This document shows, piece after piece, positions 34,046 through 42,418 of a stretch of DNA of 64,000 bases. Each line of letters begins with the position of its first letter. Within the stretch, counting starts at the first letter, position 1. The position numbers and the translations under genes were made by a program. The DNA is from CAVTTH01 sp963737545 (lineage in GTDB: Bacteria; Verrucomicrobiota; Verrucomicrobiia; Chthoniobacterales; UBA10450), in the NCBI GenBank assembly GCA_963737545.1, contig CAVTTH010000001.1, positions 372,001 to 436,000 of the forward strand, given 5' to 3'. The notes beneath the pieces were generated by a model, which searched no databases, had not been told where the DNA came from, and was given only the letters and a program-made list of their open reading frames with translations.

Positions 34046-34252
34046 TCCGCGATCGAATCTGGGTACAGGCTTCAGTAATGACAAAGAACGACATTGATTT
34101 ATGTGAATCTGGGAAAAGGTGAGCTTAGTGTGCGGATTGTAAGTGAGGGCGGCTCACCGCCGCGGGCTCGCAGGTAACGCTAGCCATTCCGAAAAGTTGA
34201 GATGAAAGGCGACTGAGATGCAGAAAAAGATGGTGGCCGTCCCAGCGCGCTG

Positions 34253-35305
34253 CTATTTCGCAATCTCGAACCTTACCGTTTCGACCAGTTGATCGCCTTG
34301 ATAAAATTCCGCGCGATATTTGCCGACCGGCCAGCCTTTGTTCGGCTTCGATAAGGTGAACGTGCCGGATCCGCGCGGTCCGTCAGCTGTCGTGGAAGTT
34401 TCATCCACTTTGTAATTCTTTGGCGCGACATCGCCCACATCTTCGGCGATCCAGACACAGCGAATCTTGTCCCCTTTCTGCAAGGTCTCACCTTGCCAGC
34501 GCGCATAAATTTTCGGGATGTCAGACGAAAAAGTCGTAGTCGGTTCGCCGGTTGATTCTTTCGCCAGGGTGGCCTGTAACGGTTTTTTTACCGCCGGTGT
34601 CGAACTCACGACGGGGCGCTCGCCCATCTTCGGCATCTCAGTTAGTTCGAGGCTGACCCGCTGGAGCAATTGGTCATCCCCGCGTTTCACCTCCGTTACG
34701 ATCTCGACGTAACCCACGCCGGGCACAAACCAGCGGTCCTCGACTACTTTCGGCGGTGCCGGCGTGAGCTGCGTGAGGCGGAGATGATACGCATCAAATT
34801 TCCCCGCCGGAACCTCGACCGATTCTTGCGCCACGATCTCGTAGCTCTGCGTCGTTTCGAGGTCGCCGACCTTGCCGGCGTAGTTCCATTTTTCGCCGAC
34901 GCGCGGCGGGAAACTCAGAATTTTCTGCGGTGGATCAACTTTGGATTTCTCGCCGTCTTCAGCCGAGCGCGCCACGGCAGTGACCGCGTCTTCATCCACC
35001 TTGAGAAATTCGGTCAGCTGGATGCGTCCCTGGCGGTAGAGGTCATATCGCGTCGTCTCGACCCCATCGATATTCTCCTTACCCGCGGCGAAAATGACCG
35101 CTGGCAGACGTAGCTTTCCGTCTGGATCCAACGTTACATGCTCATCCGCGCCGGGTCGCACCCCTTCCCCGAATTCCTGAATCATCTGATATTTCCAAGT
35201 CATGCCTGCGGAGGCGGGCAAGAGCGTGTCGGCCCGGACGAATGCCAGCGCAGGCATATCGAAAGAGCGAAACACATCGCAGCTTTCACAGCCCGAGAAT
35301 GTCAA
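34253..35305 (-). CDS. Periplasmic-type protein of unknown function
   Basis: 350 residues as read from 35305; an ATG at 35203 (MTWKYQMIQEFGEGVRPG) is the more natural start. The N-terminal 34 residues come from a palindromic element (35202-35257), and no signal peptide is visible ahead of it. The first domain (~60-230) has EVPAGKFDAYHLRLTQL and DRWFVPGVGYVEIVTEVKRG, a beta-barrel of the DUF3108 sort; the C-terminal domain has KIYARWQGETLQKGDKIRCV and GWPVGKYRAEFYQGDQLVET, a small sandwich. Probably an exported protein whose signal sequence was lost when the element came in. Confidence 0.65.
   Translation of the reverse strand: MTFSGCESCDVFRSFDMPALAFVRADTLLPASAGMTWKYQMIQEFGEGVRPGADEHVTLDPDGKLRLPAVIFAAGKENIDGVETTRYDLYRQGRIQLTEFLKVDEDAVTAVARSAEDGEKSKVDPPQKILSFPPRVGEKWNYAGKVGDLETTQSYEIVAQESVEVPAGKFDAYHLRLTQLTPAPPKVVEDRWFVPGVGYVEIVTEVKRGDDQLLQRVSLELTEMPKMGERPVVSSTPAVKKPLQATLAKESTGEPTTTFSSDIPKIYARWQGETLQKGDKIRCVWIAEDVGDVAPKNYKVDETSTTADGPRGSGTFTLSKPNKGWPVGKYRAEFYQGDQLVETVRFEIAK
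35202..35257. repeat. Palindromic element at a gene start (ATGCCTGC...GCAGGCAT)
   Basis: ATGCCTGC at 35202-35209 is the reverse complement of GCAGGCAT at 35250-35257. It lies over the N-terminal codons of the gene that ends at 34253 and encodes FVRADTLLPASAG. Confidence 0.65.
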
Positions 35306-35468
35306 AATGTTGATGCGGGGTCAATTGTCATCCATCGCTCCAGCGAGTTTCCGCACAAAGTCGACGCGACCGAGACACGCGGTGCCCATCACCGTCGCCC
35401 TTCACCGAAGCATCCAAGGCAGGACTTTTCTGTCTTTGCATCGAGCACCTCGGCGTTAGATTGAGCGC

Positions 35469-37172
35469 GTGAGTTACGAAGTTTTCGCGCGCAAATATCG
35501 GCCGCAGACGTTCGACGATCTGGTCGGGCAGGCGCACGTCACGCGTACACTCAAGAATGCGGTCGAGCGAAACCGCCTGGCGCATGCGTATCTTTTTGTT
35601 GGACCGCGCGGGATCGGAAAGACTTCGACGGCCCGCATTCTGGCCAAGGCGCTAAATTGCATTAAAGGACCAACCGTCACGCCATGCGGCGTATGCGATA
35701 GCTGCAAGGAGATCACGGGCGGGAACAGCCTCGACGTTCTTGAGATTGACGGCGCGAGTAACAACGGCGTGGAGCAGGTGCGTGAACTGCGCGACAACGT
35801 CCGCTACGCACCGGCGAAGGGGAAGTTCAAGATCTACATCATCGACGAGGTGCACATGCTCTCGGCGCAAGCCTTCAATGCACTTCTCAAGACGCTCGAG
35901 GAACCACCGCCGCACGTGAAGTTCATTTTCGCGACGACGGAGCCGCAAAAGGTTCTCTCGACCATCCTGAGCCGTTGCCAACGCTTCGATCTGCACCGTA
36001 TTCCGGCAAAGCTAATCGCCGATCATCTCCAATTCATCGCCGGCAAAGAGAAAATCACGCTCGAGCCGGCGGCGGCGCACGCAATCGCGCGCGGTGCGGA
36101 AGGCGGCTTGCGCGATGCGGAATCGATGCTCGATCAGCTGGTTGCGTTTTGTGGGAACACCATCACCGAACCGGATGTGTTGAACGTCTTTGGGTTCACC
36201 AGCGAGCAAACCGTAACGAGTTTCACAGATCGGATTCTGCGCGGCGCGACTTCGGAGGCAATCGAGCTGCTGCATGAGCAATCCGAGATCGGCAAGGACA
36301 TGATGAAGCTCACGTCCGATCTCATCTCGTACTTGCGCGACTTGCTCGTGTACAAAGTGAAGCCGGAAGCGCTCGCCGAAGACACGAGTCCAGAGTTGCA
36401 GGAATCCCTCGAGAGACAGGCCTCGATGATCGAGATGGCTCGGCTGCTCGAGCTGATCGACCAATTCGCCGCTGCCGAGTCGAGAATGAAATGGGCGCCT
36501 GACAAGAGACTTCATCTCGAAGTCGCTGTGATTAAGGCAATCCAAACGCTCAGTCAGGTGACGCTGGACGAAGTCATCGAGAATCTTTCAGCCCTCCGCG
36601 ATGGAGCGACGAAAGGCGGCGGAGAAAGATCGTCGTCCGCGCAGAAGGGAATCTCCGCGACGATCTCGCCGACGGCGCGAGCCAAACCGACCGAGTTACC
36701 GCTGACAGAAAAGCCAAGCCAATCGAAGAGCGTGAAGGTCGCGGAAGACCCCGGCGGCGAAGGGGCGATTGATTTCGAAGCCGCCTGGCAAAAGGTGATC
36801 GCAGCGGCGCGAACTCGCCGTCCGCTCATTCGGACCTGGATCGAACAGGCGAAACCGCTCGGCATTGATGGTCGTACCTTCCGAATCGGATTTGCGCCCG
36901 AGCAAAAGAGCGTGATGGAGTCGCTCGCCCGACCAGCCAACCGGGAATTCCTGGAGGAGCTCCTCAAAGAAGGGACTGGGCGCGAATGGAGTTTGAAGAT
37001 GAGCCTTCAGGAAGGTCTCGTCGTTAGGCCCCAACCCGCTCTCCCGGAGGACGGAGTAACTGCGGTTCAACCAACAACAAAGACCGATCCGCGCGCGGCA
37101 TTCAAGGACGATCCGCTGATTCGGGAAGCGCTGGAAATTTTCAAAGGCGAAATCAACCCCGTGACCGACTGA
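35469..37172 (+). CDS. dnaX: DNA polymerase III subunit gamma/tau
   Basis: 567 residues from a GTG at 35469. It is the clamp-loader ATPase. Visible are YRPQTFDDLVGQ, Walker A GPRGIGKTSTA, the zinc Cys cluster (ALNCIKGPTVTPCGVCDSC), EIDGASNNGVEQVRELRD, Walker B IYIIDEVHMLS, the SRC box LSTILSRCQRFDLHRI, and a C-terminal third with low homology (tau-like). No slippery A-run for a programmed frameshift stands out. It is followed 9 bp later by ybaB, the usual dnaX-ybaB order; recR is not next to them here. Confidence 0.96.
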   Translation: MSYEVFARKYRPQTFDDLVGQAHVTRTLKNAVERNRLAHAYLFVGPRGIGKTSTARILAKALNCIKGPTVTPCGVCDSCKEITGGNSLDVLEIDGASNNGVEQVRELRDNVRYAPAKGKFKIYIIDEVHMLSAQAFNALLKTLEEPPPHVKFIFATTEPQKVLSTILSRCQRFDLHRIPAKLIADHLQFIAGKEKITLEPAAAHAIARGAEGGLRDAESMLDQLVAFCGNTITEPDVLNVFGFTSEQTVTSFTDRILRGATSEAIELLHEQSEIGKDMMKLTSDLISYLRDLLVYKVKPEALAEDTSPELQESLERQASMIEMARLLELIDQFAAAESRMKWAPDKRLHLEVAVIKAIQTLSQVTLDEVIENLSALRDGATKGGGERSSSAQKGISATISPTARAKPTELPLTEKPSQSKSVKVAEDPGGEGAIDFEAAWQKVIAAARTRRPLIRTWIEQAKPLGIDGRTFRIGFAPEQKSVMESLARPANREFLEELLKEGTGREWSLKMSLQEGLVVRPQPALPEDGVTAVQPTTKTDPRAAFKDDPLIREALEIFKGEINPVTD

Positions 37173-37181
37173 CCGCGATCC

Positions 37182-37493
37182 ATGAACATAAACAAATTAA
37201 TGAAACAGGCTCAGAAGATGCAGGAGCAAATGGCGAAAACGCAGGCTGAGCTGGAGGAAAAAACTGTCGAGGTCAGCGCGGCCGGCGGGAAGGTCACGGT
37301 GGTGGCGAATGGCGCCGGTGATGTTGTTTCGATCAAGATCGCGAGGGAAATTGTCGACCCCGACGACGTGGAGATTCTCGAAGACCTTGTTCTCAGCGGA
37401 GTGAAACAGGCGATCGAACAAGGCAAGGCACTCGCGCAATCGGAGATGAACAAAATCACCGGGGGGATGGGGATGACGGGTTTGGGGTTGTAG
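37182..37493 (+). CDS. ybaB: YbaB/EbfC family nucleoid-associated protein
   Basis: 103 residues. N-terminal helix MNINKLMKQAQKMQEQMAKT, then the strand-turn segment VEVSAAGGKVTVVANGAGDV and C-terminal helix DVEILEDLVLSGVKQAIEQG, the whole YbaB fold. It is a small DNA-binding dimer. It starts 9 bp after dnaX and is followed at once by a palindromic element. Confidence 0.93.
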   Translation: MNINKLMKQAQKMQEQMAKTQAELEEKTVEVSAAGGKVTVVANGAGDVVSIKIAREIVDPDDVEILEDLVLSGVKQAIEQGKALAQSEMNKITGGMGMTGLGL

Positions 37494-37498
37494 CGGCG

Positions 37499-37580
37499 GT
37501 CATCCCGAGCGAAGCCGAGGGATCCCGTTGCATACCTTTAGGGTGACATTGCGGGATCCCTCGGCTTCGCTCGGGATGAC
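37499..37580. repeat. Dispersed palindromic element, GTCATCCCGAGCG family (copy B)
   Basis: gtcatcccgagcgaagccga pairs with tcggcttcgctcgggatgac; the arms are about 29 bp. It starts 6 bp after the ybaB stop, so it would be in the 3' UTR of dnaX-ybaB. Confidence 0.88.
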
Positions 37581-37641
37581 GCTACGGCAAAGCGCGGATC
37601 TCGCGTTGATGTTTCTCGAAAACGCAGACTTCGCCGAATGC

Positions 37642-38370
37642 CTAGCGAATGCCATTTTCTCGGCCAAGTCGGTCGTAATTTTCCCCGAGCTGCACCGGTG
37701 AGTGCGCATCGGAAGCGGTCGTGAACCGGATTCCCTTAGCCATCGCGAGCCGGATGATTTCATCGGACGGGTAAAGCTCGTTTACTGGTTTGCGCCAACC
37801 GGCGGTCGAGAGTTCGATGGCAAGACCGCGCGCGGCAATAAAATCGAGTGTCTCTCCAACCAGGGTCTCGATTTCAGCGTTTGGACGATGTCCGTGAATC
37901 TTGATCAAGTCGAGATGCGAAAGACAATCGACCAGTCCGCTGGCTGCGATTTCGCGAACCCGACGAAAGTAGTCGAGGTAAATCTCGTCGATGTCGCGGC
38001 CGGCGAATTGCTCCGCGCCCGCCGGCACGCTGTCGAACATTTGATCGTCCCGACTGAGATAGTGAACGGAGCCGAGGACAAAATCGAGCTTGTCCCAATT
38101 CCTCTCGGTCCACTTGCGACCCGCCACGGAAGTTTCGGGATCGTTGTCGAGCTCAATGCCCGCGCGAATCTTCAGGTCGCTGTTCGCCTCCCGCAAACGA
38201 GCAACTTTGTCGAAATCGATGCCGCCGTGATAACGGTCGTGATCGGTCAGTGCGATATCCACCAGTCCCGCCCGCCGCGCGTGATCGGCCCAGGGTTGAA
38301 GTAACTTCTGGCTGTAGGGCTGCACCCGATGGCCCTGCGGGTGGCTATGATAGTCGGAGAAGAGATGCAC
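37642..38370 (-). CDS. PHP-domain phosphoesterase (histidinol-phosphatase-like)
   Basis: 242 residues. Metal-binding motifs of the PHP family: DYHSHPQG, ALTDHD, GIELD, LGSVHYL, DCLSHLDLIKIHG and a final SDAHSP. It is shaped like HisK-type histidinol-phosphatases (dephosphorylation of L-histidinol phosphate), but no other his genes are nearby, so the substrate is open. It starts 15 bp after the upstream gene on the same strand and is probably co-transcribed with it. Confidence 0.85.
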   Translation of the reverse strand: MHLFSDYHSHPQGHRVQPYSQKLLQPWADHARRAGLVDIALTDHDRYHGGIDFDKVARLREANSDLKIRAGIELDNDPETSVAGRKWTERNWDKLDFVLGSVHYLSRDDQMFDSVPAGAEQFAGRDIDEIYLDYFRRVREIAASGLVDCLSHLDLIKIHGHRPNAEIETLVGETLDFIAARGLAIELSTAGWRKPVNELYPSDEIIRLAMAKGIRFTTASDAHSPVQLGENYDRLGRENGIR

Positions 38371-38385
38371 GGCAGCCGCGATCTC

Positions 38386-38916
38386 CTACGGCTCGGTCAG
38401 AAATTTTTGGCGCGCGCGCAATTCCGGAAACCGCGGAAAGAAAACTTCGGCGATAAAAACCTTGTTCGGTGTAAGATCGCGCGTCGCGATCGATTCGTTG
38501 TACTCGATGTGCTCCTGCGAATTGATCACAACCGTGCCGACTTTTTCGGCGAAGGCGTGGTTGTCTGACCATCTCGTCAGGACCGTGCCGCTTGAGTTGA
38601 GCAGCAAAATTTCAATTCTTTGTTCGTTAGGGAAATCGAGTTCTATCGCGTGTTTGGAGCGGTTGGTCAGAGTTGCCCTGACTGGGAGCTGACGCACCTC
38701 CGATAACTTCACTGGCTCGGAAGAGACTGCGATCTCTGTTACCAATCCACGCAACCGGGGATCGCTGTACTCCGGCAGAGGCTGAGAGCTGAGGGGATGG
38801 AATATCCGATTGAGGAAGCTCCGCTTTTCCGGCTGCGAGCGAGTGGGCGTGCTCTGGGCAAACAGGTTTGCCAAGATGGCAAAGGTGAGAACAATCCACG
38901 CTGCGATGTATCTCAT
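38386..38916 (-). CDS. Exported protein with BsuPI-like domain
   Basis: About 176 residues from the ATG at 38916, which gives a clean signal peptide (MRYIAAWIVLTFAILANLFA); an ATG at 38943 is the alternative. The C-terminal domain (ATLTNRSKHAIELDFPNEQR, then VLTRWSDNHAFAEKVGTV) resembles the BsuPI/proteinase-inhibitor immunoglobulin-like fold. It contains a TCGTTAGG octamer at 38624. It is upstream of the PHP gene and divergent from 38972. Confidence 0.65.
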   Translation of the reverse strand: MRYIAAWIVLTFAILANLFAQSTPTRSQPEKRSFLNRIFHPLSSQPLPEYSDPRLRGLVTEIAVSSEPVKLSEVRQLPVRATLTNRSKHAIELDFPNEQRIEILLLNSSGTVLTRWSDNHAFAEKVGTVVINSQEHIEYNESIATRDLTPNKVFIAEVFFPRFPELRARQKFLTEP

Positions 38917-38971
38917 TAGCGGGTTAAACACCAAACGTTGCAAATCCTGTCAAACCCTTTATCAATCGGCC

Positions 38972-39445
38972 ATGAAACCGCTTCTGGCGAGCCTGGCCCT
39001 GATCTGGATTGCCATTCCGTCCGGCGAGGCAAAATCGCGCCATTGCTTCCTGCGCATCCACGCGGAAGCGAACGCAAATGACGGCGCCACGTTTTCGATT
39101 CCTGTTCGCTCACAATTCTCCGGAAAAGAGATGACGATCGAGAAAATTCCGGCCATCTCGGAGCGTGATGTCGTAGCCTTCCGTCCTTATGCGCGGCCCG
39201 ACGGCAGCTACGCGGTTCTGCTCCAACTCGACGATCACGGGACGGTCGTGCTCGAGACGCTGAGTATTGAACGGCGCGGAACCTCTCTTTTCGTTTTGGT
39301 GAACGGACGACCGATCACGGAACTGCAAGTCGATCGTCGAATTTCCGATGGCAAGATTTACCTTCCTGCGGGCCTGACCGCCGCAGATATCGAATTGATG
39401 CGGAGGGACTGGAGATTGATCGGAGATCGCAAGAGCAAGCGATGA
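38972..39445 (+). CDS. Small exported protein of unknown function
   Basis: 157 residues from the ATG at 38972, with a short signal peptide (MKPLLASLALIWIAIPSGEA). The mature part is beta-rich: CFLRIHAEANANDGATFSIP, VAFRPYARPDGSYAVLLQLD, LFVLVNGRPITELQVDRRIS. No family recognised. Its last 4 bases (ATGA) overlap the start of the M23 peptidase, so the two are translationally coupled and likely work together. Confidence 0.75.
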   Translation: MKPLLASLALIWIAIPSGEAKSRHCFLRIHAEANANDGATFSIPVRSQFSGKEMTIEKIPAISERDVVAFRPYARPDGSYAVLLQLDDHGTVVLETLSIERRGTSLFVLVNGRPITELQVDRRISDGKIYLPAGLTAADIELMRRDWRLIGDRKSKR

Positions 39446-40482
39446 GGCCGCTCGTCGGAGCATTGCTCGGCCTCTTCAGCTCGGCATTCGGCTTGATGGG
39501 TCAGGATCAAAATCAACCGTTGAATCTGGCCCTGCCGACCGACAACGATGCGTTGTTCCGCGGCGGCGGCGCCGAATTTTACCAATACATCGAGCGTGAT
39601 TTCAAAGGCGAGAAATCGACGCCGTGGGAAGGCGGACAGTACGGATTTGTTCGCAATCCGGTTGAGACTTCAGCAGGCGTTGTCTACACGCGTTTTCACG
39701 AGGGCATCGACATCCGGGCGCTACACCGCGATCCGCGCGGCGAGCCGCTCGATGAAGTTCACGCCATCGCTGACGGCGCCGTCGTGCACATCAGCCTCGC
39801 TGCCGGATTTTCCAACTATGGCCGGTACGTGGTGGTCGAGCACCGCTGGGATGGTTGCAGCTATTTCAGTTTGTACGGCCATTTGAGTTCGATCGCGGTC
39901 AGACCGGGCCAGCAAGTCCGGCGCGGCGATCTACTCGGGATCATGGGTCATACCGGTGAAGGTCTGAATCAAGCGCGGGCGCACTTGCACCTGGAATTGA
40001 ATTTGATGTTCAGCCGCCGGTTCGAAGGATGGTACGACGCCACCTTCAAAAACGATCCGAACCACCACCGCATTTACAACGGGATGAATCTCGCCGGAAT
40101 TGACATCGCACGATTTTATCTGGAATTGCGCAAACGCCCCGGCCTAACGATTCCGGAATTTCTTTCCGAAGAGGAGGTGTCTTACAAGGTGATCGTGCCG
40201 AAATCGAAGTATTTCGATCTGGGAAAGTTTTACCCCTGGATGATCGCACGGGGAGCCGGTGAAAATGCGGGCTCATGGGAGGTTTTTTTCAATCGCGCAG
40301 GCGTGCCGCTTAAGATTGAGTCAGCCTCGAGGACCGTTCGCGAACCGGAGCTATCTTACGTGCGACGGAGCGGGATCGAGTACTCCTATCTGACACGAGG
40401 AATCATCGGAGGCCGCGGGGCGCACCCAACCTTGACCGAAAGCGGGAAGCGGTTCATGCAGTTGCTTACCTATCCAGAGTGA
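39442..40482 (+). CDS. M23-family metallopeptidase
   Basis: 346 residues. Signal peptide (LVGALLGLFSSAFGLMGQ). A peptidase_M23 domain follows: HEGIDIRA, DGAVVHISLAAGFSNYGRYV, YGHLSSIAVRPGQQVRRGD, and HLHLEL, which supply the two zinc-ligand motifs (H-x3-D and H-x-H). These enzymes cut peptidoglycan cross-links, or are inactive activators (LytM) if ligands are lost; here they are present. The C-terminal third (~235-346) is not known to me. ATGA overlap with the gene before. Confidence 0.88.
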   Translation: MRPLVGALLGLFSSAFGLMGQDQNQPLNLALPTDNDALFRGGGAEFYQYIERDFKGEKSTPWEGGQYGFVRNPVETSAGVVYTRFHEGIDIRALHRDPRGEPLDEVHAIADGAVVHISLAAGFSNYGRYVVVEHRWDGCSYFSLYGHLSSIAVRPGQQVRRGDLLGIMGHTGEGLNQARAHLHLELNLMFSRRFEGWYDATFKNDPNHHRIYNGMNLAGIDIARFYLELRKRPGLTIPEFLSEEEVSYKVIVPKSKYFDLGKFYPWMIARGAGENAGSWEVFFNRAGVPLKIESASRTVREPELSYVRRSGIEYSYLTRGIIGGRGAHPTLTESGKRFMQLLTYPE

Positions 40483-40500
40483 ACGCCGGCACCGGCGAGA

Positions 40501-41295
40501 ATGTCTTATGCTTCCACAAGATCGCAAGACATGTCCCGAATCACCCGACGCAAATTCCTGAGTCTGGGCGCGCTGGCGCTGCCCGCTCTCGCTGGGGCCG
40601 ACGGGCGATGGATTGAGCCGACTTCGCTTCGAGTGACCGATTTGACGTTGAAGGCGGATGGCGACCTTCGATTCGTCCACTTCAGCGATTTCCATCATCG
40701 AGGCGATACCCGCTACGCCGCAGAGATCGTGCAGACGATCAACAACCTCGCGCCCGAGTTCGTCTGCTTCACCGGAGATTTGGTCGACGACAGGCGATTC
40801 GCTACGGAAGCGCTCGGTTTTATCCGGCAAATCAAGTCTCCGGTTTACGGCTCCCCCGGAAATCACGATTACTTGTGCCACGCATCGTTCGTGGAATACG
40901 AGGCTGCTTTTGCCGCCACGGGTGGCGCATGGCTGGAGGACCGCTCCGTTTTTCTTCCCCGGCACAATCTCGAACTCGCCGGCATGGGCATCCGCGGATT
41001 CGGCGCGATGGCGCGCCTGGAAGCGGAGCGGCATTTTCTTCTCCTGCATTACCCGGCTGTGGCCGATCAGCTCGGCGAAAATTGCTTCGACCTGATCATG
41101 TCCGGACATTCGCATGGAGGCCAGGTGCGCCTGCCATTTTTCGGCTCGATCATCGTCCCTCCCGGAGTGGGACCGTACGATTACGGCTACTACGAGACGA
41201 AAGGCGGACCGCTGAATGTGAACGCCGGCGTCGGGACATATTACCTCCCCTTTCGGTTCAACTGCCGGCCGGAGATCACAGTGGTGACAACGTAA
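40501..41295 (+). CDS. Tat-exported metallophosphoesterase
   Basis: 264 residues from 40501, or 254 from the ATG at 40531, which starts closer to a twin-arginine signal (SRITRRKFLSLGALALPALA). Calcineurin-like motifs: FVHFSDFHHRG, FTGDLVDD, GSPGNHDY, MSGHSHGGQVRLP. It resembles YkuE-type phosphoesterases that bind two metals, and acts outside the cytoplasm. It is 18 bp after the M23 peptidase on the same strand. Confidence 0.9.
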   Translation: MSYASTRSQDMSRITRRKFLSLGALALPALAGADGRWIEPTSLRVTDLTLKADGDLRFVHFSDFHHRGDTRYAAEIVQTINNLAPEFVCFTGDLVDDRRFATEALGFIRQIKSPVYGSPGNHDYLCHASFVEYEAAFAATGGAWLEDRSVFLPRHNLELAGMGIRGFGAMARLEAERHFLLLHYPAVADQLGENCFDLIMSGHSHGGQVRLPFFGSIIVPPGVGPYDYGYYETKGGPLNVNAGVGTYYLPFRFNCRPEITVVTT

Positions 41296-41363
41296 CTGTA
41301 GTCACTTCGTTAGGCGAATCGGACCAGGGACGCCGCGCGTCTCACAGAGGCGCAGCTACAGCT

Positions 41364-41846
41364 CTAGCAGGTGGTTGGCACGCGCTGGGCCAGAGCAACA
41401 GCGTGAGGAATGGCGCCCGCGACGAATCCGAGACATTCCACTGCGCCACTTGGTTTCCCGGGCAGGGCAATGACGAGCGAACGATCAATGATTGCAGCGA
41501 GACTGCGCGATAAGATGGCGTTCGGCGTGATCTTCATTGATTCGCTGCGCATCACTTCGCCGAAACCGGGCAACTCCACGCGCATCAACGCGCGAATTGC
41601 TTCCGGCGTGACGTCACGTGCGGCGATGCCGGTTCCACCCGTGGTCAGAATCAGACCGCAACCTTGAGCTGCAAACGAACGCAGCGTTTCCTGAATTTTT
41701 TGGATGTCGTCCGAAATGATCGCTTCGGCCTGAACGTGCCAGCCGTAGCCATCCGCCGCCTTTTTCAACGCCGGCCCGCCGAGATCCTGATATTCGCCGG
41801 CACTGGCCCGGTCAGAGATGGTGAGAATGCCGACCGTTATCGTCAT
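41364..41846 (-). CDS. mog: Molybdopterin adenylyltransferase (MogA/MoaB family)
   Basis: 160 residues. Conserved GILTISDRASAGEYQDLGGP, TTGGTGIAARDVTPEAI and MRSESMKITPNAILSR-like segments, with SLVIALPGKPSGAVECL near the end. MogA adenylates molybdopterin before molybdate insertion; the family also includes MoaB. It follows moaC on the same strand, separated by a palindromic element. Confidence 0.88.
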   Translation of the reverse strand: MTITVGILTISDRASAGEYQDLGGPALKKAADGYGWHVQAEAIISDDIQKIQETLRSFAAQGCGLILTTGGTGIAARDVTPEAIRALMRVELPGFGEVMRSESMKITPNAILSRSLAAIIDRSLVIALPGKPSGAVECLGFVAGAIPHAVALAQRVPTTC

Positions 41847-41972
41847 TCCGAGCGAAGCGCAGCGCAGTCGAGGAATCCCGCAGTGTTTCGTAAGAGCTGT
41901 CTCATGGAAAATTAGTTTTTGGCGACGCGGTCAGGTGGTATTTCGGGATCCCTCGACGTCGCTCGGGATGAC
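41842..41972. repeat. Dispersed palindromic element, GTCATTCCGAGCG family (copy C, long centre)
   Basis: cgtcattccgagcgaagcgc pairs imperfectly with the right end ctcgacgtcgctcgggatga. The centre is about 75 bp, longer than in copies A and B. The right arm encodes the last ~13 residues and stop of MoaC. Confidence 0.8.
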
Positions 41973-42416
41973 CCGTTTTGTTTTCTCGAGCAACCGGATT
42001 TCAGAAATTTGCATCTCCCTGTCTACCGCTTTGCACATGTCGTAGATCGTGAGCAAGGCCACTGATACGCCGGTTAAAGCTTCCATTTCCACTCCGGTCT
42101 GCGCCGCCGTTCGCGCCGTGCATTGAACTTCCAGGCCATCGGAAACGCGATCGATCCTGATCTCCACCTGGCTGAGCGCGAGATTGTGACAAAGGGGAAT
42201 CAACTGCGCGGTTTGTTTCGCAGCCTGAATCCCCGCAACGCGCGCTGTCGCGAGGACATTTCCCTTCGCTATCTGATTGCTCGAAATGAGCTCCATCGTT
42301 TCCGGCCGCAATCGGATCTTTCCCGCGGCAGTCGCGACCCGTGCGCTCATCGGCTTGGCTGAAACGTCAACCATCTGCGCACTTCCGTCAGCCGCGACGT
42401 GCGAAAGCCGATTCAT
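41931..42416 (-). CDS. moaC: Cyclic pyranopterin monophosphate synthase
   Basis: 161 residues. MoaC motifs: MVDVSAKPMSARVATAAGKI, KGNVLATARVAGIQAAKQT, LIPLCHNLALSQVEI and the C-terminal GVEMEALTGVSVALLTIYDM, CKAVDREMQISEIRLLEKT. It converts the MoaA product to cPMP. After KT the sequence RVIPSDVEGSR comes from the palindromic element, so the natural stop has been replaced. It lies 2 bp after moaA (stop at 42419), so it is co-transcribed. Confidence 0.95.
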   Translation of the reverse strand: MNRLSHVAADGSAQMVDVSAKPMSARVATAAGKIRLRPETMELISSNQIAKGNVLATARVAGIQAAKQTAQLIPLCHNLALSQVEIRIDRVSDGLEVQCTARTAAQTGVEMEALTGVSVALLTIYDMCKAVDREMQISEIRLLEKTKRVIPSDVEGSRNTT

Positions 42417-42418
42417 CG

